This document shows positions 18,701-29,131 of a stretch of 40,233 bases of DNA, one piece after another. Below the pieces are notes generated by a model. It was not told where the DNA came from. It ran no database searches and worked only from the letters and a program-made list of their open reading frames with translations. Location of the stretch: positions 1-40,233 of the forward strand of contig NZ_JAJJWH010000041.1 in NCBI RefSeq assembly GCF_020907245.1, in the 5' to 3' direction. The position numbers and the translations under genes were made by a program. Positions within the stretch are counted from its first letter, which is position 1; the number at the start of each line of letters is the position of its first letter. The stretch comes from Pontibacter harenae (GTDB lineage Bacteria > Bacteroidota > Bacteroidia > Cytophagales > Hymenobacteraceae).

Positions 18701-19558
18701 TTAGTAGCTCCAAAGGCTATATTCATACTCAATCAAAGCTTCTACAGCTTGTTGGGCGTCTAATAGTGCTTGTGTTCCTGAACCTAAATTTTCATTGCTT
18801 GCATTAGCTAACTTCGTGATGTAAGAACTGAACAACCACAAGTCGAATGCATCAGCTAAGTTTTTATGCTGCGCTTCATTCTGGGTGTTATACCATACAG
18901 CTGTCTGCGGATTATTTCTAAACACTCTAGCTAAATCGCTCATTTTAAAATGTGCAAGAGGCTCCTCAAACGCTCGCTGGTTCATTTCCTGATTTACAGC
19001 CGAAGGAAGAATTAACGATACAGCTTGAATATCATGATACATGCGCGAACGCTTCTTATCGAATATCACATCTTCTTTTAGCTGTAGCAAGTAAAGCTGT
19101 CTTGGAGCATACTCAAAAGCAGAAGCTGTAGCTGGAGGAGGACATGTTTGACCCTGGGCGATGTAAAACTCACATCTTTCCTTTTCTCTTAGCTCTCTTT
19201 CTAGCCTCTCTTCTTGTGTTTCAGGCTGGCCTGAACCTCCACCACCTGCAGTTATACGTTGTATAAACTGCTCTTTAGTGATTGGCACATCCAATGAATC
19301 AGATCTATAGGCAGTAAGCTCTCCGCTCTTTACAGCATTTACCAAGAATTTGGTAACTTCCTGGTTTTGCGCAAACATTGGCAAGTTCTGCTTTTCACGC
19401 AAGTCAACCTTTCTCCAAACAGTTTGCTTGAACAGTATATCTGACTCAGGAATTGGTCTTGCCGACGCGCTGTTAGATGCATTATTTGGCTGTTGTGCCA
19501 TGGCACTCCAAGAGAGTAACACACCAGCAGCTACACCTACAATCTTTGAAAGCTTCAT
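18701..19558 (-). CDS. gldN: Type IX secretion/gliding protein GldN (PorN)
   Basis: Periplasmic protein that pairs with GldK to form the ring under the outer membrane in the T9SS. It is 285 residues with a cleavable signal peptide (about 1-21, ending AMAQ). Family features are the N-terminal VWRKVDLREKQN stretch (about 47-58) and a C-terminal domain with PSAVN and YDI-type segments. A Gly/Glu/Arg-rich low-complexity insert (about 107-130) precedes a Cys pair (CEFYIAQGQTC). It lies 21 bp after gldM and is the last gene of the gld cluster. Confidence 0.92.
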   Translation of the reverse strand: MKLSKIVGVAAGVLLSWSAMAQQPNNASNSASARPIPESDILFKQTVWRKVDLREKQNLPMFAQNQEVTKFLVNAVKSGELTAYRSDSLDVPITKEQFIQRITAGGGGSGQPETQEERLERELREKERCEFYIAQGQTCPPPATASAFEYAPRQLYLLQLKEDVIFDKKRSRMYHDIQAVSLILPSAVNQEMNQRAFEEPLAHFKMSDLARVFRNNPQTAVWYNTQNEAQHKNLADAFDLWLFSSYITKLANASNENLGSGTQALLDAQQAVEALIEYEYSLWSY

Positions 19559-19579
19559 ACTTCTTATTCTATATGCTTA

Positions 19580-21193
<1,614 letters not shown>

Positions 21194-21240
21194 TGTCTAC
21201 TATTTATTAACGGGTATCTCTTGTTGATTTTGCTTATAAA

Positions 21241-22041
21241 TTAGCTTTTCATAGCTGTTAACATGTTACCATACACTGTGTTTAGTGAGTGTAGGTTGCT
21301 TGTTAACTGTGCTACTTCCTGCTTAAATTGTTCAGTATCTTTGCTGGCATCTGTCAAGTTTTCCATTGCCATGCTTAGATTACCGTAGAACTTGTTCATT
21401 GCCTTTAAATGACTATTGGCATCCTGAAGTTCCATTTCATAAACTGCATTAAGTGCACCAAGATTTCTTGTCATGTTCTGAATTTGACCATGATACTCTT
21501 TTGCATCAACTGTAGAACCTGCCATTTGAGCCAAAGCTTCAGCTGTAGTAGCATATGCTTTGTTCATTTGATCTAATTGGCTTGTAGCAGACTTTACTCT
21601 TACAGTGTAATCTTGTGTTGCTACTGTAGCTTGGGCTAAATCTGTCATTTGAGCTGTTGTTTCGCTCAATCTGTTTAATCCAAGCCCTAAAGAATTGATT
21701 GTGTCTGGCGTAATGTCAGCGCTACGTAGCATATCGTCTAGTTTACCCGCAACAGAAGGACCATTAGAAGCAACAGGAGTTGCAGGCACAAGGCCTTCAC
21801 CTGCGTAATCATCAGCTAACTGAGGATATACTCTTGCCCAATCTGGGTCTTTATGTACTGGTTGGAAAGCACTCAAAGCAAAGATTGCTGCTTCTACACT
21901 CAGACCAACGATAAGCATTAGGTTTGCACCTTCCCAGTGCATGATTTTAAATAATGCTCCTACAATAACGACAGCTGCACCAAGTCCATATACTTTGGGC
22001 ATCAATACGTCGTTTAAGAAACTGCCTTTAGCTTTACTCAT
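21241..22041 (-). CDS. gldL: Type IX secretion/gliding motor protein GldL (PorL)
   Basis: Stator-like partner of GldM. Two membrane helices (about 17-33 and 40-60) flank the short KIMHWEG turn (32-38). The second helix contains Glu50 (VGLSVEAA), corresponding to the conserved glutamate thought to carry protons in GldL/PorL. The rest is a helical cytoplasmic domain of about 200 residues rich in Met, Leu and Asn. The 266-residue length is in the usual range. It lies 62 bp after gldK and 47 bp before gldM. Confidence 0.94.
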   Translation of the reverse strand: MSKAKGSFLNDVLMPKVYGLGAAVVIVGALFKIMHWEGANLMLIVGLSVEAAIFALSAFQPVHKDPDWARVYPQLADDYAGEGLVPATPVASNGPSVAGKLDDMLRSADITPDTINSLGLGLNRLSETTAQMTDLAQATVATQDYTVRVKSATSQLDQMNKAYATTAEALAQMAGSTVDAKEYHGQIQNMTRNLGALNAVYEMELQDANSHLKAMNKFYGNLSMAMENLTDASKDTEQFKQEVAQLTSNLHSLNTVYGNMLTAMKS

Positions 22042-22103
22042 TTTGATTTAAAAATTAATTGTGAACGATTAGGTAATAGTAGTTTGTAATTAGGTCCTTA
22101 ATT

Positions 22104-23123
22104 CTAAAACTCTCTTCCAGAAGATCTTCCTAAGTAGATCATGGCATTTCTGAAGCCAATATAAGAAGTAGCAGTATCCTGATGCTCGAAGTTTCTTGTA
22201 CCTGTTTCCAGGAAGTAGGCGATATCTTTCCAAGAGCCACCTCTCACTACCTTTCTAACTTCCTGCCCAGTTGGGTCGCGGTACACTGGGTTCAAGTCCC
22301 ATGTAATAGCTAACGTAGCATCAGAGTAATCATCATCACACCATTCCGCAACGTTTCCAGACATATCGTACAGGCCGAAGTCGTTAGGGAAGAATTGTGC
22401 TACTGGTGCAGTGTAAGTGAAGCCATCGCTATAGTAATCTCCACGTCCTGGTTTGAAGTTTGCCAGCAAGCATCCTTTAGCGTTGCGCAGGTACGGTCCA
22501 CCCCAAGGATAAACAGCCATGTCGCGGCCACCTCTGGCAGCATACTCCCACTCAGCTTCTGAAGGCAAACGGTACTTTGGAACTGGAGCAACACCCATTT
22601 CAGTATTTGCCTCGTTTTTATACCTTGTACGCCAGTCGCTAAATCTCTGCGCTGCTTTCCAGTCTACTCCTACCACAGGATAATCATCAAACGCTGGGTG
22701 CGTAAAATAATACTCCATCAGAGGGTCGCCCATGTGGTAAGTATAGTCTTTTACCCAAACAGCAGTATCTGGGTATATACCCAGAGCATACATATCGTTG
22801 ATGGTATAGCTTCCTGAATCCTGTGTCCATTCAATGAACTGACGGTATTCGTTATTGGTAATTTCTGTTTCATCCATGTAGAAACCACCGATTGTTACTT
22901 GCTTATTAAGGTTGGCCATAGTAGCCGCAATATCCTCATCAGCTTGTCCCATATGGAAGGTACCGCCTGGGCATGCAACCATGCCGTAAGGAATTTCCTG
23001 AGGGTCATACTCTGGACGATCTTGCGCTCCAATTAGTTCCCCTTCTGTACTTCCTCTTAGCCCACACCCTGCTAGTAGTACCACCGCAATGGCAAATGAA
23101 GACAGCTTGAATAAATTCTTCAT
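22104..23123 (-). CDS. gldK: Type IX secretion/gliding lipoprotein GldK (PorK)
   Basis: Outer-membrane lipoprotein of the GldK/GldN ring. I place the start at the ATG at 23123 because it opens a lipoprotein signal peptide ending LAGC (Cys20). The frame stays open to 23231, but the added 36 residues are not signal-like and that stretch holds promoter boxes. The mature part is a formylglycine-generating-enzyme/sulfatase-modifying fold: EITNNEYRQF near 90, EAEWEYAARGG in the middle, and GNVAEW plus GGSWKD near the end. GldK uses this fold structurally, not as an enzyme. Length is 339 residues. It is the first gene of gldKLMN. Confidence 0.93.
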   Translation of the reverse strand: MKNLFKLSSFAIAVVLLAGCGLRGSTEGELIGAQDRPEYDPQEIPYGMVACPGGTFHMGQADEDIAATMANLNKQVTIGGFYMDETEITNNEYRQFIEWTQDSGSYTINDMYALGIYPDTAVWVKDYTYHMGDPLMEYYFTHPAFDDYPVVGVDWKAAQRFSDWRTRYKNEANTEMGVAPVPKYRLPSEAEWEYAARGGRDMAVYPWGGPYLRNAKGCLLANFKPGRGDYYSDGFTYTAPVAQFFPNDFGLYDMSGNVAEWCDDDYSDATLAITWDLNPVYRDPTGQEVRKVVRGGSWKDIAYFLETGTRNFEHQDTATSYIGFRNAMIYLGRSSGREF

Positions 23124-23183
23124 GATGACTCTTAAAAAGGTAAATTTTTCTTGTATAGTTCTTTGCACGTTACTAGTCGATAG

Positions 23184-23212
23184 CAAATATATATGATTTG
23201 TCAACAAATATA
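23184..23212 (-). promoter_or_regulatory. Tandem TATATTTG boxes upstream of gldK
   Basis: Two identical TATATTTG sequences on the minus strand (23184-23191 and 23205-23212) match TAnnTTTG and are exactly 21 bp apart. The proximal box implies a leader of about 55 nt before the gldK ATG at 23123. No perfect TTTG -33 element is seen at normal spacing for the proximal box. Confidence 0.5.
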
Positions 23213-23359
23213 AAACAATTATTTGGTGCAATTATTTTTTATTTTTGAACGACGCAACTGGTTGAATATTATGCAGCTACTTTAAATAAGTACAACTAAT
23301 TTTAAACGAAGCCTAAGGCGGCACAACAATTCTTTTTTTGCACTTTTTTGTTTCAATAA

Positions 23360-24319
23360 TTACTTTTCAAAGTAGTAGCGGGGGGTTCTAATAGCAGGGC
23401 GGAATCGCACTACTGGCTCTGGTAACCTGTACGAAACCATTACCTCATGAGAGGATGGCGCTTTTGCTTCTCTGTAAAATGTAGTGAAATCGAAAGCATA
23501 CCCTACACGCAGCGCATTGTCCTGAAAAAGAGACAACCCAACCAGCGCACTAACAGCTTCTTGATGGCGATAATTCAATCCGCCCCAATATTTTTCAGCT
23601 ACTGTTATTCTAGCTCCTGCGTCAAAAGAAAAGGTTTCTGTGTCGTGTTTTAGCAATACCGTTGGCGTTAGCACCAACTGATCTGTTAGCGGCAGGTGAT
23701 ATCCTGCTGTGGCATATATGTGGTTTTCACCAAACATTCTACCTGTAGAAGTATTCGTAGAATCTGCAAATTCATACTGTGCGTTTAGGAGGTTTGTAAC
23801 TCCACCACCAGCATAAAAAGTTTCTGACTCATACCACCAGCCTGCTCCCAAATCGAATTTAGTATCGGAGCTGTTGTACGGTATATGATAATCGTTTGGG
23901 TCGTTGTACCTATAATTCCCCTTCTTGATATTATTTATATTTCCTTGAAGTCCTATTCCCAGCTTACCCTCTCCAATTGTAAGATGAAAGGAATAAGAAA
24001 GGGCCGCAGTCATAAAAGTTGTATTACCAATTTTGTCCTGCATCAGGTTTACTCCAACGCCTCCTTTCAAAAAGCGAACAGGTGTATGTGCTGAAAGCAA
24101 TAGCGTTTGCGGAGCCCCTCCATCATCAAATGAGGCGTCGTATCCCAACCACTGATTTCGATATATAGATAATACTTCTGGCCTGTTTGTGATGCCAGCA
24201 TAAGCGGGGCTGATAAATAGCCCGTTAAAACCATAATGGGTAAACTGTGGCTGCTGCTGCGCCCATGCAGCCACATGGCATAGTAGTAGCAGCAAAACTA
24301 CAGGCAAAAGCTTTTTCAT
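23360..24319 (-). CDS. PorP/SprF family type IX secretion membrane protein
   Basis: Outer-membrane beta-barrel of the PorP/SprF family, involved in secretion or attachment of T9SS substrates. It is 319 residues with a signal peptide (about 1-21, ending AWAQ), then the family start QPQFTHYGFN and NPA-like SPAYAG segments, YRNQWLG, and alternating amphipathic strands to the C-terminus. It lies 236 bp upstream of gldK on the same strand. It has its own good promoter and gldK has promoter boxes too, so it may be a separate unit. Genomes often hold several PorP/SprF paralogues, each near an adhesin gene. None is near this one, so I call it the gld-linked copy. Confidence 0.88.
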   Translation of the reverse strand: MKKLLPVVLLLLLCHVAAWAQQQPQFTHYGFNGLFISPAYAGITNRPEVLSIYRNQWLGYDASFDDGGAPQTLLLSAHTPVRFLKGGVGVNLMQDKIGNTTFMTAALSYSFHLTIGEGKLGIGLQGNINNIKKGNYRYNDPNDYHIPYNSSDTKFDLGAGWWYESETFYAGGGVTNLLNAQYEFADSTNTSTGRMFGENHIYATAGYHLPLTDQLVLTPTVLLKHDTETFSFDAGARITVAEKYWGGLNYRHQEAVSALVGLSLFQDNALRVGYAFDFTTFYREAKAPSSHEVMVSYRLPEPVVRFRPAIRTPRYYFEK

Positions 24320-24372
24320 AGGCTACGAGAGAAGGCGAAGTACTGAAATCAGTAACGGTAAAGCGCTTCAAC

Positions 24373-24403
24373 CAAATATAGTTATTAAACACTAAAACGC
24401 AAA
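24373..24403 (-). promoter_or_regulatory. Promoter of the PorP/SprF-like gene (TTTG-N19-TATATTTG)
   Basis: On the minus strand TTTG (24400-24403) is followed after 19 nt by TATATTTG (24373-24380), a full match to the Bacteroidota promoter pattern. The expected start is about 47 nt before the ATG. The -33 element lies inside the left arm of the hemD terminator stem. Confidence 0.72.
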
Positions 24404-24446
24404 AGCAAGTATATTTTAATTTATATACTCTTGCTTTTGCGTTTTA
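24393..24446 (-). terminator. Terminator downstream of hemD
   Basis: A 16-bp perfect stem (24393-24408 with 24431-24446) extends inward with about six more pairs after a 2-nt bulge. It starts about 40 bases after the hemD stop. It overlaps the -33 region of the next gene's promoter. Confidence 0.75.
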
Positions 24447-24486
24447 AATAGTATGTAATTAGCCCGCAAAGGTTACGGAGCCACTA

Positions 24487-25290
24487 TTATTTTTTTGAAT
24501 CTTGCTGCTGATTCTGTATATACACCTCTATGGCACCCGTCATGGAAGGAGCATTTGGCATAGGAGCCTCAATATCCAACTCTAACCCTGCATCGCGCAC
24601 GGCCTTAGCAGTTGTAGGTCCGAAAGCAGCCAACCTAGTGTTATTTTGCCTAAAGTTCGGGAAGTTCATAAACAGCGATGTAATACCCGACGGACTGAAG
24701 AACGCAATACAATCGTATGTAACTTCGTCCAAATCAGACAAGTCGGCAGCCACTGTTTTATAAATTACCGCCTCGGTGTGCTTTATCTTGTTTGCTGCAA
24801 GAAACTCAGGTATATCTTCTTTTCTAATATTAGAGCACGGGAACAAGAACTTCTCGTTCTTATGTTTTTTGATAACCTCAAAAAGATCTTTTGCCGTTTT
24901 CTCACCTACAAACAGCTTACGCTTACGAAGCACGATGTACTTCTGCAGGTAATATGCCGTTTGGTCAGAAATACAGAAGTACTTCATATCTGCTGGCATT
25001 TCTATTTTGCTTTCCTGGCAGATTCTAAAGAAGTGATCGACTGCATTACGGCTGGTGAATATAATAGCTGTATGGGCAAGGATGTCTACTTTATCTTTCC
25101 TGAACTCCTTGAAAGGCACAGGCTCAACTTCAATAAAAGCTCTAAAGTCTACCTTTATCCCATACTTGTCTGCAATAGTCAAATACGGAGAATTATCTGT
25201 AGTAGGCTGTGGTTGCGTTACAAGAATAGTCTTGATCGGAAGATTATGTCGTTCTGGATTAGCCCAAGGCTTTTCGTTGCTTTCAGCCAT
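24487..25290 (-). CDS. hemD: Uroporphyrinogen-III synthase family protein
   Basis: Closes and inverts ring D of hydroxymethylbilane to give uroporphyrinogen III in haem synthesis. It is 267 residues with the HemD two-lobed pattern: an N-terminal KTILVTQPQP strand, IIFTSRNAV (about 75-83), then YDCIAFFSPSGI with the conserved Ser-Gly and LAAFGPTTAKAV near 230. HemD is poorly conserved in sequence, but these glycine/serine turns are characteristic. It follows the DUF4271 gene by 58 bp on the same strand, a pairing I recall from other Bacteroidota. Confidence 0.88.
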   Translation of the reverse strand: MAESNEKPWANPERHNLPIKTILVTQPQPTTDNSPYLTIADKYGIKVDFRAFIEVEPVPFKEFRKDKVDILAHTAIIFTSRNAVDHFFRICQESKIEMPADMKYFCISDQTAYYLQKYIVLRKRKLFVGEKTAKDLFEVIKKHKNEKFLFPCSNIRKEDIPEFLAANKIKHTEAVIYKTVAADLSDLDEVTYDCIAFFSPSGITSLFMNFPNFRQNNTRLAAFGPTTAKAVRDAGLELDIEAPMPNAPSMTGAIEVYIQNQQQDSKK

Positions 25291-25348
25291 ATTGTAGAGG
25301 TTACGGTTTTATTATTTATCCCCTGCGGCAACAAGCTAAATTGGGTTT

Positions 25349-26515
25349 TTAAAAGCTAAACACAATCAACTTTAGCATTATTGCCAGCGGAATCACTTCT
25401 GTGGCGCAAAGGTATGAAAATAAATGCAAATTTAGTACAGGCAATTTCTTATTTACAGTCAGAAACACCCTCAGCGTCGTGATACCCAGCAATAACAAAA
25501 CTGCAAAGTTTGAAATCAGCAGCACCGTGTCTGGCATCGTTTGGTTCAAACCAAGGTACAAGAGCATAACAACAGGCAGAAACATACCCAGAAAAAGTAT
25601 GGTTCTGACAAACTCACTGTATTGCAACGGCACCAAGTTATCGAACCCAAAAATATACCCCATTACTTTCAGGAAAAGGTACTTTAGGAGGATAAACACA
25701 AATATCAACAAGGTGTAGAAGACAATTTTGGTTGTGATGTCTGCTTCCGAAACAGGAAATAGCCTGTTAAAAAGAAATAGGTGCTGCACATTTGTATGTA
25801 TGGCGGCAATAAGCAATGCGAACGAGAGCGAAAAGGCTACTACAAAAAGAACACTAGACCAGCTACTGATTGGCCTTGCAAAAAAACCTTCTTCCAGAGA
25901 ACCTCTTCGGAAAAAGGAACTGAAACTATACAAGCTACTAAAGTCGGAGGTAAAGCTAGTTTTTAACCCTCCGTACATGAGCCCTAGCAACAACACAAAC
26001 AGGATAAAAGCATTCTGGTTTACAAAATCTCTGGCTCTTACTGAAAAGGGCAGTTTATTATGAAGCTCTTGCGGCCCCTGTCCCGGTGTTTTGTTTTTGA
26101 TAGTTGAAATATTGGGTTGGCTTACTGGGTGCCATGCCGTGAGCAGGTATTTGCCATCCACTGGCTCAACTTTCGTGCTAAAGCTTTTAATGTCTACAGT
26201 ATAATTAGCAGCAGAGTCTGCCCTAAAGATCAACCTGTTATTCAGAAAAAGGCACAATTCTTTTCTACCAATAAAGCTTATCGCAAACGGTTGCGATGCA
26301 TCTATCGAAAGCCATTGGTGCACAGCATTATACTCGCCGTGCATATTGGATACAAAGGGTACCAGTTCACCTGTCTCCGAATCCAGTACCAGCCAGTCGG
26401 CTGTAATGGTGTTTCGTTGCTCTAAGGGCAGCAGCATTTGCCCTTGTGCTTGTGTAAGCAGCACAAAGAAGGCAAAAAAAGCAAAAAGAAACGGCTTATC
26501 TAACTTGTGTAACAC
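25349..26515 (-). CDS. DUF4271 domain integral membrane protein
   Basis: A 388-residue protein with a signal peptide (about 1-25, ending TQAQG), an extracytoplasmic domain (about 26-165) and about six membrane helices in the C-terminal half, the layout of DUF4271 proteins. The start is GTG at 26515, which overlaps the end of the upstream glycosyltransferase gene by 20 bp; no later start retains the signal peptide. Function is unknown. The family is recurrent next to hemD in Bacteroidota, which hints at a link to envelope or haem biology but proves nothing. Confidence 0.78.
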   Translation of the reverse strand: MLHKLDKPFLFAFFAFFVLLTQAQGQMLLPLEQRNTITADWLVLDSETGELVPFVSNMHGEYNAVHQWLSIDASQPFAISFIGRKELCLFLNNRLIFRADSAANYTVDIKSFSTKVEPVDGKYLLTAWHPVSQPNISTIKNKTPGQGPQELHNKLPFSVRARDFVNQNAFILFVLLLGLMYGGLKTSFTSDFSSLYSFSSFFRRGSLEEGFFARPISSWSSVLFVVAFSLSFALLIAAIHTNVQHLFLFNRLFPVSEADITTKIVFYTLLIFVFILLKYLFLKVMGYIFGFDNLVPLQYSEFVRTILFLGMFLPVVMLLYLGLNQTMPDTVLLISNFAVLLLLGITTLRVFLTVNKKLPVLNLHLFSYLCATEVIPLAIMLKLIVFSF

Positions 26516-27548
26516 GCTGCACAGTACGGGATTTATAAACTCCTAAAACTACACTTAATACTATCGAAAACAACAAGAGCACAAGCATCAAATTCAGATT
26601 TCCCCAATCGCTAAAGCTTACAACAAAAAAGATAACCAGAAGATTTATGAAAGCCAGTGTGAGCACTGTTGAGATTTGGCTTAGCCCCATAGCGAGCAAG
26701 CGGTGGTGAATATGATTCTTATCTGGTATGAAAGGGGAGTTGCCTTTTAGAATACGAATAAGAAAAACACGAATAGTATCGAAAAGCGGCACAAACAAGA
26801 CGCCTAAAGCAACGGATGGCGCAGCTACCACCACCTGCATCTCTATAAACTGAATGGCCATTACAGACACAATAAAGCCACAGAGAAGCGAACCTGTATC
26901 ACCCATAAAAATAATGGCCTTATGAAAATTATAGCGCAGAAAGCCTACAACGCCACCAACAAGGCAAAAAGCTACTGTTGCATAGTTGCCGTAAGCAATG
27001 CCTCCATACAGAAAAAAATAGACTCCAAAAGTACAGGATATGATGAGCACCATCGAACCAGCCAACCCATCCAATCCATCAATCAGGTTAATAGCATTCG
27101 TGATACCCACAATCACCAAGAAGGTAAAGGCGTAGCTTAAACCTATTGGCAGTTCATTAATACCGAATATACCTTGGAAACTCGTGATGCGAATATCGGC
27201 CATAAACATAACTATACCTGTAGCTAGAAGCTGCACTGCAAATTTCTTTAAGGCTGATATAGTAATAAGATCATCTTTAAGACCAATAAAGAACAGCACA
27301 ACACAACCAGCCAGCAACTGCTGCACACCATTACCAAGGTCTGTGAAAATAGTAAGCGCTGAAATAAAGCCTGCAAACACAGCTACTCCGCCAAGCCTGG
27401 GCGTAAGGGTTTCGTGCACGGTTCGCAGATTGGGCTGATCTAGTATCTTTTTAAGATGAGCAACCCTTACAATGGAGGGAACCGCAAATATTGCCAGCAA
27501 AAAAGCCCAGCTGGATGATAGTATAAGGGTTAAAATTTTCTGATCCAT
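26496..27548 (-). CDS. Undecaprenyl-phosphate phosphosugar transferase (WecA/TagO, MraY superfamily)
   Basis: Polytopic enzyme that transfers a HexNAc-1-phosphate from a UDP-sugar to undecaprenyl phosphate, starting O-antigen, capsule or teichoic-type polymer synthesis. About eleven helices across 350 residues. Superfamily motifs are visible: KDD (91-93), NLIDGLDGL (154-162), GDTGS (216-220) and the HIHHR loop (279-283). The last loop favours the WecA/TagO branch over MraY. It overlaps the DUF4271 gene by 20 bp, so they are co-transcribed. The exact sugar cannot be told from sequence. Confidence 0.88.
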   Translation of the reverse strand: MDQKILTLILSSSWAFLLAIFAVPSIVRVAHLKKILDQPNLRTVHETLTPRLGGVAVFAGFISALTIFTDLGNGVQQLLAGCVVLFFIGLKDDLITISALKKFAVQLLATGIVMFMADIRITSFQGIFGINELPIGLSYAFTFLVIVGITNAINLIDGLDGLAGSMVLIISCTFGVYFFLYGGIAYGNYATVAFCLVGGVVGFLRYNFHKAIIFMGDTGSLLCGFIVSVMAIQFIEMQVVVAAPSVALGVLFVPLFDTIRVFLIRILKGNSPFIPDKNHIHHRLLAMGLSQISTVLTLAFINLLVIFFVVSFSDWGNLNLMLVLLLFSIVLSVVLGVYKSRTVQRVTQVR

Positions 27549-27728
27549 AACTCGAACTGCACAACAAAGAAATACATTTTTTTTGTACTTCTAAATTTTC
27601 TTCAACACAGGCTTCTCAGGCACTTACACTAATCTCCACCGAAAGAGGCTTTTAGAAGACATATAAGTTATTATGATACAAGAAGGTTTATAGTAGCTAT
27701 AGTGCCACAACGTAGTTTTACAATAAGC

Positions 27729-28133
27729 TTACCTATGTAACACGCCTTTCATGCCCAACACGCTTATCTCAATCAGGTTTTCCTCTGCAATAGCACCTGG
27801 CACAAATATGAATTTCTTATCGTAAATCTGACTGCCAACGTAGTAGCTTACCCAATACTCGTTATTAATGTGGAATATAGCAGGATCTATAGGTTCTACC
27901 TGCACAAAGCTCTTAGCCTCCACTTCTTCAAACATATGACGCAGCACTGATGTTTTTACTTCATCCCCGTCTACAGTGCCATAGCCTTTCGAGGTAACAA
28001 AAACATTCTTTAGCGGAAAGGCATTACTATTGAGCAGGTACACATTCCAGACCTCTTCACCAAGTTCGCTTTCAGATTTTGCTATTCCTATAGCAACTCC
28101 TTCAACTAAGCCGAAATCAATATCTTTCTTCAT
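27729..28133 (-). CDS. Conserved-looking protein of unknown function coupled to lipB
   Basis: A 134-residue acidic protein without signal peptide or membrane helix. It appears to be a beta-rich soluble domain with segments such as GVAIGIAKSE, WNVYLLN, VFVTSKGYG and KKFIFVPGAI. I do not recognise the family. Its ATG overlaps the lipB stop (ATGA), so translation is coupled and a role tied to lipoylation or to a LipB client is possible but unproven. No gene lies between it and the WecA-like gene 180 bp further on. Confidence 0.7.
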   Translation of the reverse strand: MKKDIDFGLVEGVAIGIAKSESELGEEVWNVYLLNSNAFPLKNVFVTSKGYGTVDGDEVKTSVLRHMFEEVEAKSFVQVEPIDPAIFHINNEYWVSYYVGSQIYDKKFIFVPGAIAEENLIEISVLGMKGVLHR

Positions 28134-28858
28134 GTATTGCTGTAACGTATTGTGGCATCAAATAATTTCGCCAGGTTCTTTACCAATTTTTCTTCTACTT
28201 CGGCAACAGGCACCTCTCGCCCCAACTCTTTCGCCAGTGAAGTAACCTGTTTATCAGAAATTCCGCAGGGTACTATGTTGTTAAAATAATCCAGATCGGT
28301 GTTAACGTTAAGGGCAAAGCCATGCATGGTTACCCATCGGCTACACTTGACCCCCATAGCACAAATTTTTCGCGGGTTGCGCTGCTCCTCGTGGTCAAGC
28401 CAAACACCTGTTAAACCCGCTATACGACCTGCTGTAATACCGTACTCCTGCAGTGTAAGGATTACCGCCTCCTCCAGGTAACGCAAGTATTTATGGATGT
28501 CGGTGAAAAAATTATCTAGGTCCAGTATAGGATAGCCTACCACTTGGCCAGGCCCATGGTAAGTAATATCGCCACCACGGTTTATCTTGTAAAAGGTAGC
28601 TCCTTTAGCTTTCAGCCCTTCTTCGTTTATAAGCAGGTTTTCTTCGTGGCCGCTCTTGCCAAGCGTATACACGTGTGGGTGCGAACACAGCAGCAGGTAG
28701 TTCTCCGTAACGGCTAACGTCTCTCCTGCCTGCTCTTTCTGTCGGTTTTCTGCTTTTACAGCCAGTATACCATCAAAAAGGCTTGCCTGGTAGTCCCACG
28801 CCTCCTGATAATCAATCAGGCCTAAGTTTCTAACTTCTATTTCTTTATTTTGCAGCAC
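28130..28858 (-). CDS. lipB: Octanoyl-[acyl-carrier-protein]:protein octanoyltransferase
   Basis: Transfers octanoate from ACP to lipoyl domains of 2-oxoacid dehydrogenases and GcvH, the first step of lipoate synthesis. Key motifs: RGGDITYHGPGQ (94-105), catalytic Lys164 in KICAMG and catalytic Cys198 in PCGI. It is 242 residues. The start is GTG at 28858, where the conserved region begins soon after; no upstream ATG is in frame. Its stop overlaps the ATG of the next gene (ATGA). A consensus promoter lies upstream. Confidence 0.95.
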   Translation of the reverse strand: MLQNKEIEVRNLGLIDYQEAWDYQASLFDGILAVKAENRQKEQAGETLAVTENYLLLCSHPHVYTLGKSGHEENLLINEEGLKAKGATFYKINRGGDITYHGPGQVVGYPILDLDNFFTDIHKYLRYLEEAVILTLQEYGITAGRIAGLTGVWLDHEEQRNPRKICAMGVKCSRWVTMHGFALNVNTDLDYFNNIVPCGISDKQVTSLAKELGREVPVAEVEEKLVKNLAKLFDATIRYSNT

Positions 28859-28933
28859 GATAGTATATTATACTTTTGCTTTAAGCTAACTCTAAGTGTA
28901 AGCCCTTGTTCTGGCGCACAATTAATTTTACCA

Positions 28934-28965
28934 CAAAGATACTCTTACTGAACTCCATCCGCAAA
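28934..28965 (-). promoter_or_regulatory. Promoter of lipB operon (TTTG-N20-TATCTTTG)
   Basis: On the minus strand TTTG (28962-28965) is followed after 20 nt by TATCTTTG (28934-28941), fitting the Bacteroidota promoter consensus. The predicted leader before the lipB GTG is about 70 nt. Confidence 0.65.
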
Positions 28966-29131
28966 CTTACCACAGTATATAGCCTCATGCACAGGAGGAC
29001 TTAACTGTACGTCCTGCCACCAAGTATCGTATCATCATCATCTGTGTGTTGTAATTGCCACGCCATTTCTTTAGCTAGTTACTTTATAAGATAGCTTTTC
29101 CGTATGCAAGAGTGTTAAGTGTAATAAAAAA

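Noticed and set aside
23124..23231. Longer GldK starting at 23231
   Set aside because: It would put 36 non-signal residues before a clean lipoprotein signal peptide and would run through the two TATATTTG boxes.
24646..25359. A 237-codon open frame on the plus strand
   Set aside because: It lies entirely antisense to hemD and its upstream spacer. Its translation is rich in Cys, Phe and Arg with no domain, while the opposite strand encodes a recognisable HemD.
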